A stretch of DNA of 64,000 bases from Poa pratensis (GCA_947311845.1 CAMZMU010000012.1:2621517-2685516); one strand, 5' to 3'. Numbered from the stretch's first letter, positions 10,918 to 23,595 are shown. Numbers and translations: made by a program. Notes: generated by a model not told the origin, from the sequence alone.

Positions 10918-13900
10918 TGTAACATCCCAAAATTATTAATCAGTATTATTATTCCAAAAATGAGAGCCAACAAAAACTTTTGTTGATTATTATGTGTTGA
11001 TCTCATATTGTTGCTTGTGTTGTGTATTTCTTGCTAATTGTGTGTTGCTTGCTCTAAATAAAAACATGAAGAAAAGAAGAGAAATAAAATAAAAGCAAAG
11101 AAAGAAAAATAATGTGACAAGTGTCACACAAAATTCTCCAAGTGAGAAATTATATTTATTCCAAATAAAATTCAGTGGAGTGGTAATGTAAACACTCCCA
11201 TTTTATTCTTACTACTTTCCCTCTCAAATAATATTTTGAACTAGTTTTAAAATTCTAAAGTAAATTCAATTAAAATAAACCAAAATACCATAATTAAAAC
11301 CCTATGAACAAAAATGATTCAAAACATTTTATTTTGAAATGCCAAATTTTGTGGAGCTTCTACATGTTATGGGGAAGCCTCACAAATATTTGCAAATTTT
11401 TATAAATAGAATAGTGCCCCAAATAAATTCCTAAAGTGCCACTGGTTTGAAAATGAAATAAAGAAAAAACAGAAAAGAGGAGGCAGGGGGTTTTCTGCAA
11501 AAATGCAGTCGTCTCCTACCCCTAGCTCACTGTCGCCGCCGCCGTGTCGCCGTGGCTGTCGACGCCGCCCCCAGGCCCCCCCCCCCCAGCTCGCGCCGCG
11601 CCTCTGCAGCCTCTGCAGCTCTGCACGCAGAGGAGAGCACTTGAGCGCTCTCTCTCGCCCCAAAGCCGCCCCTGTCTCTCTCTGCACCGCCGAGGAGAGC
11701 TCGACGGCGCCGGCCAAATTCGGCCCCCCCTCTGCTCCCCGACACGCACCACTCCACCCAGCTGCTCCTAGCCCGCGCCCGGACCCCGGTAGACACCGCG
11801 ACGACACGTACCTCGCACCACCGCCGCGGAATCGAGCAGAGGATCCCGCGGGAGCGCCATGGACGCCGTCCGTGCTCCGCGACCACCGTGGACCGTCCCC
11901 GCGCTATAAAACCCCTCCCGAGCCCTCTGGAAACTCCACACCATCCCCACTCCCTCTCCCCCTCTCCAATTTCTCCGTGCACCGCCAGGAGGGCGGCACT
12001 GCCGCAGCCACTGCCGCCGTCGAGGTCGATCATGGCCGCGACGCCACACTCCCTCATTCTCTCCCCTCTGGCCCGTACTCTCTTCCTCATGGACACCGCA
12101 CTCACCCGAGCCTTTTTCCCCTCTTTTTCGTGCACAGACGCGACCGCAGGACCTCGCCGGAGCTCGTGCCCGTGGCCGTGGAAGTCCGACACGTCGCCGT
12201 CGCCGCTACACGCCGTCCCAGCAAGTACAACTCGCGCCACGACCTTCCCCGAGCCTCCGCCGTCGATTCACGTCATCGCCGCCGTCTGCCGTGCCCTCTA
12301 GGTGAGGTTTCCGTCCACCTCGCCGTCGCCGGAGCCACGGCGCCGCCCAGAAATGGTCGTCGCCGATGGACTCGAACGTGGGCCGTTGGATCTAGATCCA
12401 ACGGGAGCGTACCCCTTCGCGTTTGATAGACGCTGACAGGATGGCCCCACCCGTCAGCGATTTAATAATTTTCCCGCGTGCACTGAGTCACTGATAGAAG
12501 GGCCCCACCTGTCAGATTTCTCAACATTATCCAAACAGAACACAATTTCGAATTTAACTTTCTCTGAAATTTCAGTACTGTCATCAACTTAGGAAATCAA
12601 TATCTCAAGATTTACAAGTCCAAATAAATCAAATCCAAATGTTCTCGAAAATTATGAAATTGTTTAACCAACCCAAGTGGATTCATTTCATTTAGATAAA
12701 TAATAAAAATGTATTATTAAAAATACTACAGAAGGTTTAAATTCTAAACTTGTTTGTTTCTGATACTCTATTAGTCCAAATAATTCCAAACCAATTTTGC
12801 TAGCTTAGTACTGCCATGTATTAGCTTCCCTAATTTTGGTAGAATTATTTGTGCAGTGTTAATTGTTTAGTATAAAGTTGAAGTTTGAACACCCTTCTGA
12901 ACTAAAACATTTATAGATGTTTAATGGTTAACCCAAATGATTTAGGACCAATTTTGTTAGGTCACATTTAGTTAAGGTTAGTTACCCCTAAAATGATTTA
13001 ATTTTTGAATAACATTAACTTGAGTTGTAGCAAAAACTTGATTAATAACTTACTGGATTAAAACAATTATGTAGGGAGTTTGGTAACTCCAATTAATCCA
13101 AACTCAATTGTTTTGTCTTCTACACATCAGTAGCTTTCTGTAGAAATTTAGTTTGTATTTTTGTGACCAACATAACTCAAGTTATGCAATTAAACAAGTT
13201 TAACAAGTTTCTGCCATAATTTAGACATAAACAAATAATGTTTAATTCAATTATTTTGAAACCAAATTGTATTGTTTGATGTGTGCAGTAGCTATTTGTG
13301 ATGCTTATGATTGCTATGTTGTGATGATTGCCTGGGTAGTTTAGTGATTGTTTGTATCTGTTTGTTTATTAATTAGACGAGAACGCTGTCGGATTTATCG
13401 AAGAAGGAGAGTTTGTTGAATCTGAACATCAAGACCAAGGTCACTTTGCCGAGCAAGGCAAGCTACTCTCTGAGGTTGCACTACAAACATATGCATCTAT
13501 TTTTGATATCATGATTTACCTTTAAAGCAAAGATTTATAAAACCTTTTTCAAAACATATATGGAAATTATTTTGCCACCATGTAGAGATATAAGATAGTT
13601 ATGTCAAAATTATAGGATGGAAAAAACAAATATTGTTTATTCAAACTCCTTTGAAAATATTTGTGTGATTATGGAATACCGAGATGTCGGTGTTGAAATG
13701 GAGAAGTGGAGAATGGAGATGTTTATGAAAAATGCACAGTGTGTCCTTGTACTTACATCAACCAGCCGATACCCTGTGCGACCACATTTACCCACATATG
13801 GGAAAAGGGCTTAGTCATATAATTTGCTCATATTAGTATGGGATGCCTCATCGACGGAGATGACTCCGTTGTACATGAGGGGATAGTTGTTGATCTACCC

Positions 13901-14909
13901 CTGACCCGGGTCCTCGCTCAAACTCTATGGAAAGATAAGGAGGAGGATTGAAGGTTCCACCATAAACCGCCGGGAAAACCTATGAGTCCTCACACTTAGA
14001 TTCCGACGGGCTGGGTTAAGTGTTGACGGAAGTGTCATATGGGCAGGGTCCTATACTAGCATGAGCAAAGGACAGGCTATGGTCGGCGGCTTACTTCGCA
14101 TACACCTTGTATGGCGAGACGTGGCAGACACGATGAGTTGCCGGATGGATGTGGGAAAAGCGTGCTAACTCTGCAGAGTGTAAAACTATTCGAATAGCCG
14201 AGTCCTCGGATATGGACAGTTGGGAGGCCCTACTTTGACCATGTGCAAGTTTTTGAAGACTTTGAGTTTTAAAAAGAAAATGAAGTGGAGAATGTTCCAT
14301 ACACCTTTACCAATGGATCGGTATGAGGTTGTTGGAGGAAGTAGACCATGATGGACTATGGTCGGAAAAAGGATGAGTTTTGGAGAAACAAATATAATGG
14401 AGAGTTCTTTAAAAATGGTTATAAAACTCGTCTTACCTTTTTCAATAAAGATATAGAGATGTTTTAATAAATAAAAGTTGGAAAAGTAAAATAAACCTAG
14501 TGCATACTCATGTTGGGGTAGTTTGCGAGTACATTCAAATGTACTCATATTTGTTTCGTCCCTGGCTATTGTCCTAGCCAGACTACGAGGAGGAGCACTA
14601 CGCCGAGCAGGAGTATGGCGACTTCTACGCGAACTAAGGATCTCCATAAGTCAGCTGCCTGTCGGGTCGTCGTCGTTAGAAGATGATGTCTTATACGCCG
14701 TAGCTTCCGCTGATATTTTGGTTTGGCCCATGAAGGCACCTATGTAAGACTTGGTCTAAATGACCATTTATGTAAGACTTTTAATTCGGTATTGTAATGG
14801 ATGTAAACTTCGGTATCCAATTCGGATTATGTGCAACGACAGACTGATCACGGGATCGTTGTGTTAAGCATAATCGGGTATTTCGGACAGCTAGTCCGGG
14901 GTCCCCACA
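10918..14909 (+). repeat. 3' LTR of the Tekay-like element (3992 bp, complete)
   Basis: It starts TGTAACATCCCAAAATT and ends GGGGTCCCCACA, giving TG...CA ends. Bases 11786-14909 align with 1897-5002. Bases 10918-11785 are present only here in this window and include an AT-rich leader and a GC-rich block (11500-11780) that is open in several frames but has no recognisable protein. Almost 4 kb is long for a Gypsy LTR. Nothing gene-like is supported inside it. Confidence 0.92.
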
Positions 14910-14910
14910 C

Positions 14911-15432
14911 CAGGGCCGGCTCTGACCCTAGCCGACCTTGTGCGACGCACAAGGGTCCATGTCTGAGAAGGGCCCATCACTGCATAGGTCTATGTACACT
15001 ACAACTGAAATGAAAAATAATTAAATTGTAAAGAGCCCAGGCGCCCACCAGGGAGAGGAAAAGGCTACCCTCATTGTTTGCCATTCGATCTTGATATTGT
15101 ACTCAATGATTTTGTATCCAGAAATGACTGAAGAAGTTTTTTATGAAGCAAAGAAACATTATTGGCAACGAACTCATTAGAATTTGGTTCTTATTTGATG
15201 TAATCAAATTAGAATGGAATACTACTTGTTACATTTTGCAATTCTTATAGGCTGCCTGTCAAATATGACATTGCTTAATCGCTTATATAAATTATTTATA
15301 GACGTCTAGGAATAAAATGTGTGGTTCGATGTCAACTTATAACATTTTACATCAAATTCGTCCATATATAGTATCCATAGGGCCAAAATTTCAACCTTGC
15401 ACTACGGCCCCGCAAATATAGGGCCGGCCCTG
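14911..15432. mobile_element. Non-autonomous hAT element (CAGGGCCGGC termini)
   Basis: The left end reads CAGGGCCGGCTCTG and the right end, on the other strand, CAGGGCCGGCCCTA. These are imperfect inverted termini of the kind common in plant hAT elements. About 522 bp lie between them, with no transposase detected. The expected 8-bp duplication is absent: the left side abuts the retrotransposon LTR (ending 14909) and the right flank is CCGGCATC. The retroelement probably landed at the hAT left border. Confidence 0.7.
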
Positions 15433-16322
15433 CCGGCATCGACTATGGCCTCACGGTCATCGCGGACGCTGAGCTCGCACTCCTCCTCGGCACAGACGAT
15501 CTCTCTCGCCGGATTCGCCTCCGCTCCCATCGCCGTCGGGCACCTCGTGAGCCGGCCTGAGTAGCTGAGCGACGACAACGTCGAGGTCATAGCCAGGATG
15601 GTGCGAGCCACCCGATGCAGGTTCCGCGAGGGCGGGGAGGAGCACGAGGTAGTGGACGGGGAGGGATGGAGACGGTGGTGCGGGTGAGCATCGACGGGGA
15701 GGAGGTGGCGGGGGTGCAGCGGGTGGGGGTGGGGATTCCACGACATCCGTGCGGCCGTGCTGGGCCACATGGAGGTGGTCGTCATCATGCTAGGCATTAT
15801 TCTCATATATTTCATTTTATCACATTTTTCTCATAATTTATTTTTTATTTGACTGACACATGGGGCCAACTGTTAGTTTAGGTGTTAATTCTATCTGAGT
15901 TTGCCACATCACCTGACAGGTGGGCCCGAGTGGTATGAACCAGTGTCAATTCCTGTTTAGAGCCGAACTTGGAGTTTTTTGCGAACAACTCAAAATTTTG
16001 TGGTATGCGTGTGCGATTGAAACCAAAGTGGTACCAAAATGGAAATGAGTCGCCAAAATGGGTAGGTTTATGCTATCAACTCTAGCATGCATGATTGGCT
16101 ACATCAAGATTGTTCAGATTTTATAAACTTGCAAATTTGAATTTTTTATATTTGAAAATATAGAGAGCACTCGATTTCGGGAGCTAGATTATTTGGCGTG
16201 ACCTAGGTGGTGTCTTTGATTTTGTCTTCCGCCCAAAATTTTCTGGTAAGTGCAATAATGTGGCCGCAAAAGCGTGATTGTTATTATGGATTTTCAGAAA
16301 CTTTTGGATAAAAGGTGAAACC
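15433..16322. other. Intergenic, with a GC-rich exon-like block, no gene called
   Basis: The first 350 bases are GC-rich and open in several frames, possibly a degraded or captured exon, but I recognise no family. From about 15790 the base composition drops to AT-rich intergenic DNA. Confidence 0.4.
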
Positions 16323-16324
16323 TA

Positions 16325-16472
16325 CTCCCTCTGTTCACAAGTATAAGATGTTTTAGCTTCTTCATAAAACAAATATATCTGCCCGTGTTTCAACATGTAG
16401 GTTCACTCATTGGTCTGTATATATTTCACATTAAATATATGTAAAACATCTTATAATTGTAAATGTAGGGAG
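16325..16472. mobile_element. Stowaway MITE (Tc1/Mariner), 148 bp
   Basis: It begins CTCCCTCTGTTCACAAGTAT and ends ATTGTAAATGTAGGGAG, with long, nearly matching inverted arms (AAGATGTTTT against AAAACATCTT). The dinucleotide TA flanks both sides (16323-16324 and 16473-16474), the Mariner-type target duplication. Confidence 0.9.
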
Positions 16473-16474
16473 TA

Positions 16475-17512
16475 ATTTTGAAAGAACCAGGGCGCCTTAC
16501 CATGGTGCAACTGTAGGAACTCCGAGTGTCCTTTATATTTCCCTCCGTTAATAATAAGAAAGTGAGGCACGAGTTTAAAGAAGAGTTTGGATGGGCTGTC
16601 AAGTATATAAACCTAAACCATGATGACGGCTTTGATATTATCTGGTCAAATTTCTTTCACTCTGTACCGAACTATAATATGTTTTAGATATTTAATCTGG
16701 CACATTCATACTAAAATAAATGAACATGCACAATAGAGCATGTCCTTCTATGCGATTGAAAAAAGATAAATCATCTTCTAAATCGAACAGATGGAGAACT
16801 ACCACTAATAATCAAAAATATATCGAGTAATATGTTTTTTTGTGGAGAATCGAGTAACATGCTCGATTAGCAACTACACGCTGGTCTTAGTCTCTTAGGG
16901 GTTTATTCATATCATGTCATCTGCTGGGGTAGAGCAGTAGAGGAGGAGAAAGTAGGGGAAGATGAAGATGGGGAGTGGGGTAACTTACCGGGGGAAGAGG
17001 AAGAAGGGGAGTGGGGTGACCTACTGGTGAGTTTGTCTGCCAGTGGGCGAGGATGATCGGATCTTTCGTGTTCTTACAGGGGAAGCCTAATTGGGATGCA
17101 AACGTTCTGTCAGATTTGATGTAAATGGGGCAAATTTGTAGACCGGGGGTTCTACGTTGAAGATTAGCTTAAATATGTGATTTTGCATTAAAATTTCTGG
17201 AAATTATGATAAACTCGGCTGCACACCAGCTTGAGTTTGAAAACGGGGTTCTTCAAAATCTCAACCTATATTCCGCTTCCACCTATCTCTTCCAACCTTA
17301 TTGGCTGAAAAGTTTCGGGCTCGCAAAAGCTATCGCAGATCTCCAGGCAGGTGCGGACGGCGGATTCTGCTCCGTGACCCGCCTGTGGCACGACGTTAGA
17401 CAAACTGTGTTGGAGATGAGATCCCAACAATGGCGACGGCGCCGTGTGTAGTCGCTTGCTGCTGACTCCTGACCCGCCGCCGCCGCCACATTCTCCGTCT
17501 CTGACATCTCCC
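16475..17512. other. Intergenic region and probable PPR gene promoter/5' leader
   Basis: There is no conserved coding sequence. A purine-rich low-complexity stretch (GAGGAGGAGAAAG, GGAAGATGAAGATGG) lies near 16940-17030. The last 300 bases before the PPR start codon probably hold its promoter and 5' UTR, but no single TATA box is decisive. Confidence 0.4.
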
Positions 17513-19982
17513 ATGGCCTCCTCTCAACCTATGCCGACCTCCTCCGCGTCTCCCGCAGCGCTTCTCGCGCACCTCGCCGCCGCCCTCTCCACCCCTAACT
17601 GCTTCCTCCACCCCTCCCTGCCTCATCTCCCTGCTCTCCTCGCCCCGTCACTCCCCCAGATGCTCGACGTCCCGCCCTGTCCGCCTCGCCGCTGCGGCCG
17701 TCCGCGCGGCGGCGCCCTGCCGCCACCTTCTCGGCCTTTCCCTCCCCATCCTCTTCCGCCTCCACTCCCTCTCCCCTCCCCGCTCCGCCCCCTCTTCGAC
17801 CGCCCCTTCGGTTCTCTCCTCACCCACCTAACCCGTCTCGCCCTCACCCGCTCATCCTCCGCCTCTTCGCTCACATGCACCTCCACTCCCCGCCTGCCCC
17901 CACGGGCGCCACCTACAACGCCCTCATCCGCTCCCTCTGCCGAAGAGCCGACCTCGCCCGCGCCCTCCGGTACCTCAGCCTCATGGTCCGCTCTGGCTGG
18001 CGCCCCGACGCCTACACATGCAACTCCTTGATCCTGGGTTACAGTCGTACTCGTCAGGCTAACGCTGCTCGTGACTTGTTCGACAAAATGCCTCTCAGAG
18101 GATTTCCACAGGACGTGGTATCTTATGCTGCAATGATCGAGGGGTTATGTGAGGTGGGGATGATTGATGATGCGTTGGGGTTGTTCAGGGAGATGGAGCA
18201 GCCGGATATTCATGCATATGCAGTCTTGGTGAAGGGGTTGTGTCAAGCAGGGCGGGGAGAGGAGGGGCTACAGATGCTTCAGACGATGAAGAAATTGGGG
18301 TGGCGGCCAGATTTTCGCGCTTATGCGGCACTGATTGATTTGTGGTGTCGGGCGCAAATGGTAGTGGAGGCTGAGGAAATGCTGGAGGAGATGTCTGGCA
18401 GAGGATTGGTGCCGTCTGTTGTTACATGCACTGCCCTGGTCAATGCGCATTGTAAGGCGGGGAGGCTGAGTGATGCCGTGAGGGTGTTTGAGACGATGAA
18501 GTTGAGGTGGTGCAAGCCGAATGTGTGGACATACAACGCGCTGGTGTGGGGGTTCTGCAAGGAGGGGAAGTTGCACAGTGCAATGGCTTTGTTGAACCGG
18601 ATGAGAGCACAGGGAGTAGAACCAGATGTTGTGACATATAATTTGTTGATTCGGGCCCAATGTGTCGATGGGCATATAAAGAGCGCTTTCCGTCTACTTC
18701 GTTTGATGGAAGGAGATGGTTTAGCTGCTGATGTGTACACTTACAATGTGTTGGTGGATGCTCTCTGCAAGGGTGAGAGAATTGATGAAGCTTGCTCTCT
18801 TTTTGATAGCCTTGAAGTTAAAGGCATAAAACCTAATTTGGTGACATTTAATTCATTAATACATGGGTTATGCAAAGGTGATCAAGTTGACGTTGCATGG
18901 TCATTACTGGAAAAGATGGTCTCAGCAGGTTTCACACCAGATACCTATACATACAGTCCATTCATAGAAAACCTGTGCAAGATGAAGGGTTCAAAAGAAG
19001 GTCTGTCCTTTATAGATAAGATGCTAAAAGAGAGTGTGAAGCCCACGACGGTCAATTATACCATTGTAATTGACAAGCTATTCAAGGAGAGAAGGTATGG
19101 ATTGGCCAAGAAAGTCTGGGGTCAAATGGTTTCACTGGGTGTAAATCCTGATGCAGTCACTTATACCACATCTATGCGTGCTTACTGCAATGAAGGAAGA
19201 CTCACTGAAGCAGAAAACGTTTTGAGTGAGATGAACAAAAGTGCAGTCACTGTAGATACAATTGCCTATAACACTTTGATGGAGGGGCATGCAAGTATTG
19301 GAAAGACAGATCGTGCAGTCTCAGTCTTGAAGCACATGGAAAATGTTGCTTCTATGCCAAACCAGTTTACTTATACGATCTTGCTTAGACATCTCTTACA
19401 AAGGAGACTAGCAGAGGGTGTGATTTTGAATGTAGCTGGTGTATGGAAGACCACAGAGCTTACAGACATCTTTGAATTGTTTGAGATAATGAAGAAGAAG
19501 AATATTGTTCCTAACACGCATACTTATTCTGCGATCCTGGAGAGGTTCTCTGAAGATGGAAGATCGAAAGAGGTGACATCATTGGTTTCTCATATGAATG
19601 ATGATAATATACCTTTGAATGAGGACATCTACAATGTTGTCATTGTTTGTTTATGCAAATCGAAACTGTATTCATATGCATGGGTGTTGCTTCGCTCCAT
19701 GATTGGCCATGGTTTTGTACCACAACTGATGTCCTATCAGCACCTGCTTTGCGGGCTTATTAGTGAAGGACAAGCTAATATGGCTAAAGTAATATTCGGG
19801 AACTCTAGATGGGAAGACTACAATCCTGATGAAATTGTCTGGAAAGTAATTATTGATGGCTTGATCAGAAAGGCCATTCAGTTGCATGCCGTGACATGAT
19901 ATCCAGATTAGAGCAGATGAACTGCAGACCAAGTAATCAAACACATGCAATGTTGGCAGAGGAACTGTCTACCGGGAAATAA
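17513..19982 (+). CDS. P-class pentatricopeptide repeat (PPR) protein, frame-broken at both ends
   Basis: The intact middle (17875-19899) codes for about 18-19 tandem 35-residue PPR motifs of P type, such as TYNALIRSLCRRADLARAL and VVTYNLLIRAQCVDGHI, with no E or DYW tail. Such proteins bind organellar RNA and act in its processing, stability or translation, one repeat per nucleotide. The likely start is ATG 17513, opening an Ala/Ser/Pro-rich leader that suits an organelle transit peptide. However, the leader changes frame about three times between 17670 and 17860 before joining the repeats. At the 3' end a one-base deficit near 19872 (AAAGGCC) cuts the protein at 19899, while another frame continues with convincing PPR-tail sequence to a stop at 19980-19982. 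The gene is either a recent pseudogene or carries sequence errors. There are no introns, as is usual for the family. Confidence 0.85.
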
Positions 19983-20758
19983 TATGCTGCAACATTCACA
20001 AGTTAAGCAACGCAGCTGAGCAAAGTTTCCATCAGCTGTGCAAAATGTGCCTTATTATAGGCTTGTACCCTCACATGCTGGATCCTACTATAGACACTGT
20101 AGTTGCATATTACATGGATCATTCAACACACATTGAGTCCCTGTTTATTGCTCTCTCAAAGGTACTGCACTGATCCTTGATGTTATGATTTCTGACTCTT
20201 TGCTACTCTCATATCATAGCGTGCTCTGTGACCTCCAGGAAGCTTTTGACCAAAATGTTGGATAGCAAATTAATCTTGTCCCACTAAGTGATCACAACAA
20301 CCTTACTTTTACTCAATTGAAGTGGTACTTAATTTTACTAGACTTCACTAGGTTTTGTACTACTGTTAAAAGAACTGTAGATACACCAGTGCAGAAGCTG
20401 TCATCCGAGCTCGATGCACTGTGCAAAAGGTAATTAGTATTTCAATTTGGAACATTGGATCCGAAGATCCAGAATAAGTAGTTTAACTGTAACCTCAATA
20501 TATAACAAACTTGACATGTTGATCTGTGCTTGTTCTTCTCATTTATATCTAAGGTGGCTTAAAACAACACAAGTAACCTATGGCGTCAATTTGACAGGTC
20601 ACTACTGGGGCCAAGACTGGACTGTAGACTTAGAAATACTTATAAATTATGACATCTAAAAAGGACACTGCTTAGCACAGTTCCTTCAGTTGTCCAGCCC
20701 TTTCGTTAGACTTCCTTTTTGTCTTTGCATGGTATAGATTTTTCAAGTAGAAACGTGT
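19983..20758. other. Downstream region of the PPR gene, no gene seen
   Basis: This is AT-rich DNA, probably the PPR 3' UTR and then intergenic sequence. Nothing coding is supported. Confidence 0.4.
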
Positions 20759-21022
20759 ACTTTTTTTTTAAGGACAAGCAACCAAAGGTTGCCTATCATT
20801 TTCAGATCAGAAGCAGAAGTGCAGAACATATACAAGATGGGTCTGTTACATGTGGTTATGCCACCCACCACTAACTGGACACACTACTCACTGCTACCTG
20901 CCGTACGCCTAGCCAACTCCCAGCAGCCTAACTCCTCTAACACTTGTTGGGCCACTTGGATCACAGTGCCGCTCTTGCTTTCCAATGTCCTTGCGTTGCG
21001 CTCCAGCCAGATGTTCTGCACC
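20759..21022 (-). mobile_element. 5'-truncated LINE, 3' terminal fragment
   Basis: Read on the minus strand, it encodes NIWLERNARTLESKSG..., matching the C-terminal end of plant L1-type LINE polyproteins (after the zf-RVT region). A stop, a short 3' UTR and an A-tract follow (the T-run at about 20760-20770 on the plus strand). Just before the A-tract, GGCAACC-TTT-GGTTGC forms a small hairpin. No clear target duplication is visible. The following stretch to 22182 holds no gene I can support. Confidence 0.65.
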
Positions 21023-22182
21023 TGTTCAATAATGGGGCAGTTGGAATTTAAGGTGGGTTTGAAACTGAAGAGAAAAACAACACTTTTATATCCAAAATCA
21101 TAAATTTGACATCATGTTCTACTTTTTCAGAAGTATGGGCTATATTTTGGAGTTTCCAAGAATGCTTCTGAAATCTGAATGATCTGAGAGTGGACACGGG
21201 ACTTCAGATTATGCATACATTTACATGAGACATTCTTTGGTTTTCCTGGAGCCAAAAGACTACCGCAGGTTCCAGTTTGATCATGATTGTTTGATCTGAA
21301 GAAAGTTAGCCCAGTCACCGTCCAATTCAAATATTTGTTCATTTGAGCATTTCTTTTGTGTCAAGGGTTCATTGCTGATCCTTCGAGTTTGTAGATGAAG
21401 CCCCTTCTGATGTTGGTAACTAAGCACACGAATTTATTTGGTGCAACAGCTATAGGTATAGCCGGACCAAGAGAAAATTAATCCTTTGACTGGGACAATC
21501 ATTTTTTGTAAACCATCGGCATCATGCAAACAACTGAGAAGAGGTAAAATTTTACGGTCGGGGCCTCCCCTACAGTTTTCAGCTCGAAACAAAGTTGGCC
21601 ACTAGGTTGTTGTCAGTTGCTGCAATCTTGAAAGGAATATCACTTCCAAAGTTGAGTATCTATGTGCATAGCCTGCCACTGTGATAGAAATCATGAATGG
21701 CATCAGTTCTGGACTTTATAAGTGAATACTGTACGTGAAGAGCCATCACTAAGAAATAGTCTGTGTACAAAAGAGTCGAGGTCAGGGTCAACACTAAGAA
21801 ACATTATTTGTAACGAGTTACTAAGGTCAAGTCAATTTTGTTTTCCTTTTATATCTCTTAAAAAAAATCTAACTTTTAATGGTTCTCTAGGCAGAAATGG
21901 TTCTCTAGGACGCCTCAAAGTTAGATTGTCCAAGTATAACTGCTTTTGTTAAATGTTGGCGACATCCTATAAGCTCACCGTATGACCATATGGATAGACA
22001 CTGACAGGATAGAAAGTGGTTTTTCCTGACCATGATGGGATCTATGGGAAAGATTTTACCGCATCTGGCATCTTTGCTATATCTATAACTAATAATAAAA
22101 ATTCTGACTTATGATTTTATATATATGTCGTGTTGTACTTCCGTGGCAAAGCACAGCCATATTTGGTAGTGACCCTTATGCT

Positions 22183-22680
22183 ATTTTTTTTTAAACCGAG
22201 GGAAAAGACTTGCCATTTCATTAATTAAAAAGAAGTTGGAATTAGCCGTTAATTAGCGGAAAATTGGCCTAAAATCAAAACAACACCTCAACGACCGTCA
22301 TGGAACACGACCGTCGCGAGGGCATACACAACCACCCTTGCTACCCAAACAAGCTGCGCACACACCACCGAAGCTAGAGTCGTCGTCGAGGTTGCCCCCC
22401 GTGTCATCGTCATCGAGCTACACACCCTGCAACGACTTCGACTTCACAAGAAAACCACCAAGGAGACCATTGCCGAATTAACGTCGGTAAGCCCACGTCG
22501 GTCTATGCCAAACAGATGACTCTTCGCACAAACATAGACAGCTCTAATTCTGATGATGAGCTCCGGAGGGACGATGTGCAATACCTGCGCCGAAAAAGAT
22601 TCACCACTGGAACCCCCGCTACTGAAAACAACCATGGCAGTAAAAATCGTCCCCCAACCACATAAATTGCCTCTGATCAT
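22183..22680 (-). mobile_element. LINE-like retroposon 3' end (non-coding)
   Basis: It begins on the plus strand with a T-run followed by AAACCGAGGGAAAAGACTTGCCATTTC, which resembles the start of the retroposon at 37806 (T-run, GAAACCGGGCGAGAGGC...). Read on the minus strand it is a poly(A)-ended retroposon tail. The right boundary is uncertain and no target duplication was found. No reverse-transcriptase domain is present. Confidence 0.5.
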
Positions 22681-22780
22681 CCCTGACAAGCCTATTTTGA
22701 ATGTACTGCATATTGTGAAAGTACTTACGTGATCTTCAAACATTGACATTTATCACAAACATGCATGGACAACCATGCGC

Positions 22781-23595
22781 TGGGCCGGCTCTGGCCCAGG
22801 GCAGCAGGAGCGACGGCCTGGGGCCCAGTCCAGATAGGGGCCCGTATCTGGTATGCAGTACGTATATAATAGAGTATAGTAAAAAGAAAAAAAGGGCCCA
22901 TCGATCAGCCCAGGAGTCCAGGAAAGCACACAGGCAGCCACGCACGGAAGAAATTGGGGAGCGATCAAGATTCAAAAGTTCAAAATCATCAGGTAATTTT
23001 CAGCTAAAAAACTATACGAGATCTTGGTGGGCGATTCTATTTTCTCGTGTTCTCAATCCGACATTGCCAAACACACTCATGTCAGCGGATCAGATATTTG
23101 AGTTTGTTAGAGCCTGCGGATTGTTATCTAAACGTCTCAATTGCTTATCGTACCCTCTTGACTGTACATGTGACTGTTACATCAGCTGAAAGGAGTTTCT
23201 CAAAACTGAAGCTACTGAAAAATTATTTGAGGTCAACAATGTCCCAAGATAGACTGAATGGTTTGGCCATGTGTTGCATCGAGAAAAATATGCTGGATAG
23301 TATTGATCTTGACACTGTCATTGATGATTTTGCGTCAAAAATGCACGGAAGTCTCCTTTCTCATGATTGCTCGAGGTTTGTTAGCATGCTATTTCTATAT
23401 ATTTTTTATGTGGTTTAACTTCTATGATACTTGGTTTGAAACAGAAAAATATCAGATATTTCATTCTAATGAAGAAGTACCAGTCTTTAAGACTTCATAA
23501 TATATGTATGTGTTCCTGTATCGATCGGAATTTCTCTCTATGTGGGGCCCATTGGTGAAGCTCCCCGGTGCCTTTCAAAACCTAGAGCCGGCCCT
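22781..23595 (+). mobile_element. Internally deleted hAT transposon
   Basis: The ends TGGGCCGGCTCTGG (left) and CAGGGCCGGCTCTAGG (right, other strand) are inverted and belong to the same type as the element at 14911. The motif ATGCGC sits on both flanks (22775-22780 and 23598-23603), a decayed target duplication. The interior keeps the 3' end of a transposase gene on the plus strand. Confidence 0.78.
23100..23418 (+). pseudogene. hAT transposase C-terminal dimerisation segment
   Basis: The segment contains VTVTSAERSFSKLKLLKNYL followed by LRSTMSQDRLNGLAMCCIEK, the conserved hAT C-terminal dimerisation region found in the plant TTF-zinc-finger/ZMYM1-like transposase group. The DNA-binding and catalytic parts are missing, and the preceding 300 bases are non-coding junction. 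It cannot be an active transposase. Confidence 0.85.

Larger units (their letters stand above)
1897..14909 (+). mobile_element. Ty3/Gypsy retrotransposon, Tekay/Del-like, with about 4-kb LTRs
   Basis: The element is ordered 5' LTR (truncated in the window), tRNA-Met-type primer site, extra ORF, gag, protease, reverse transcriptase, RNase H, integrase, chromodomain-like tail, polypurine tract and 3' LTR. Integrase follows RNase H, which is the Ty3/Gypsy order. The terminal region resembles the Tekay/Del lineage, which carries a chromodomain. All reading frames are broken by frameshifts and stops, so this copy is dead. The two LTRs differ modestly: about 8 to 9 differences in a 150-base stretch near 2650 versus 12540. 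That indicates an insertion of some age. Confidence 0.88.

Noticed and set aside
11503..12426. Long open frame (307 residues) on the plus strand, with others on the minus strand
   Set aside because: It lies in the GC-rich part of the 3' LTR, is open in several frames at once, has Pro/Arg/Ser low complexity and recurs partly in the 5' LTR at 1900-2600. There is no domain.
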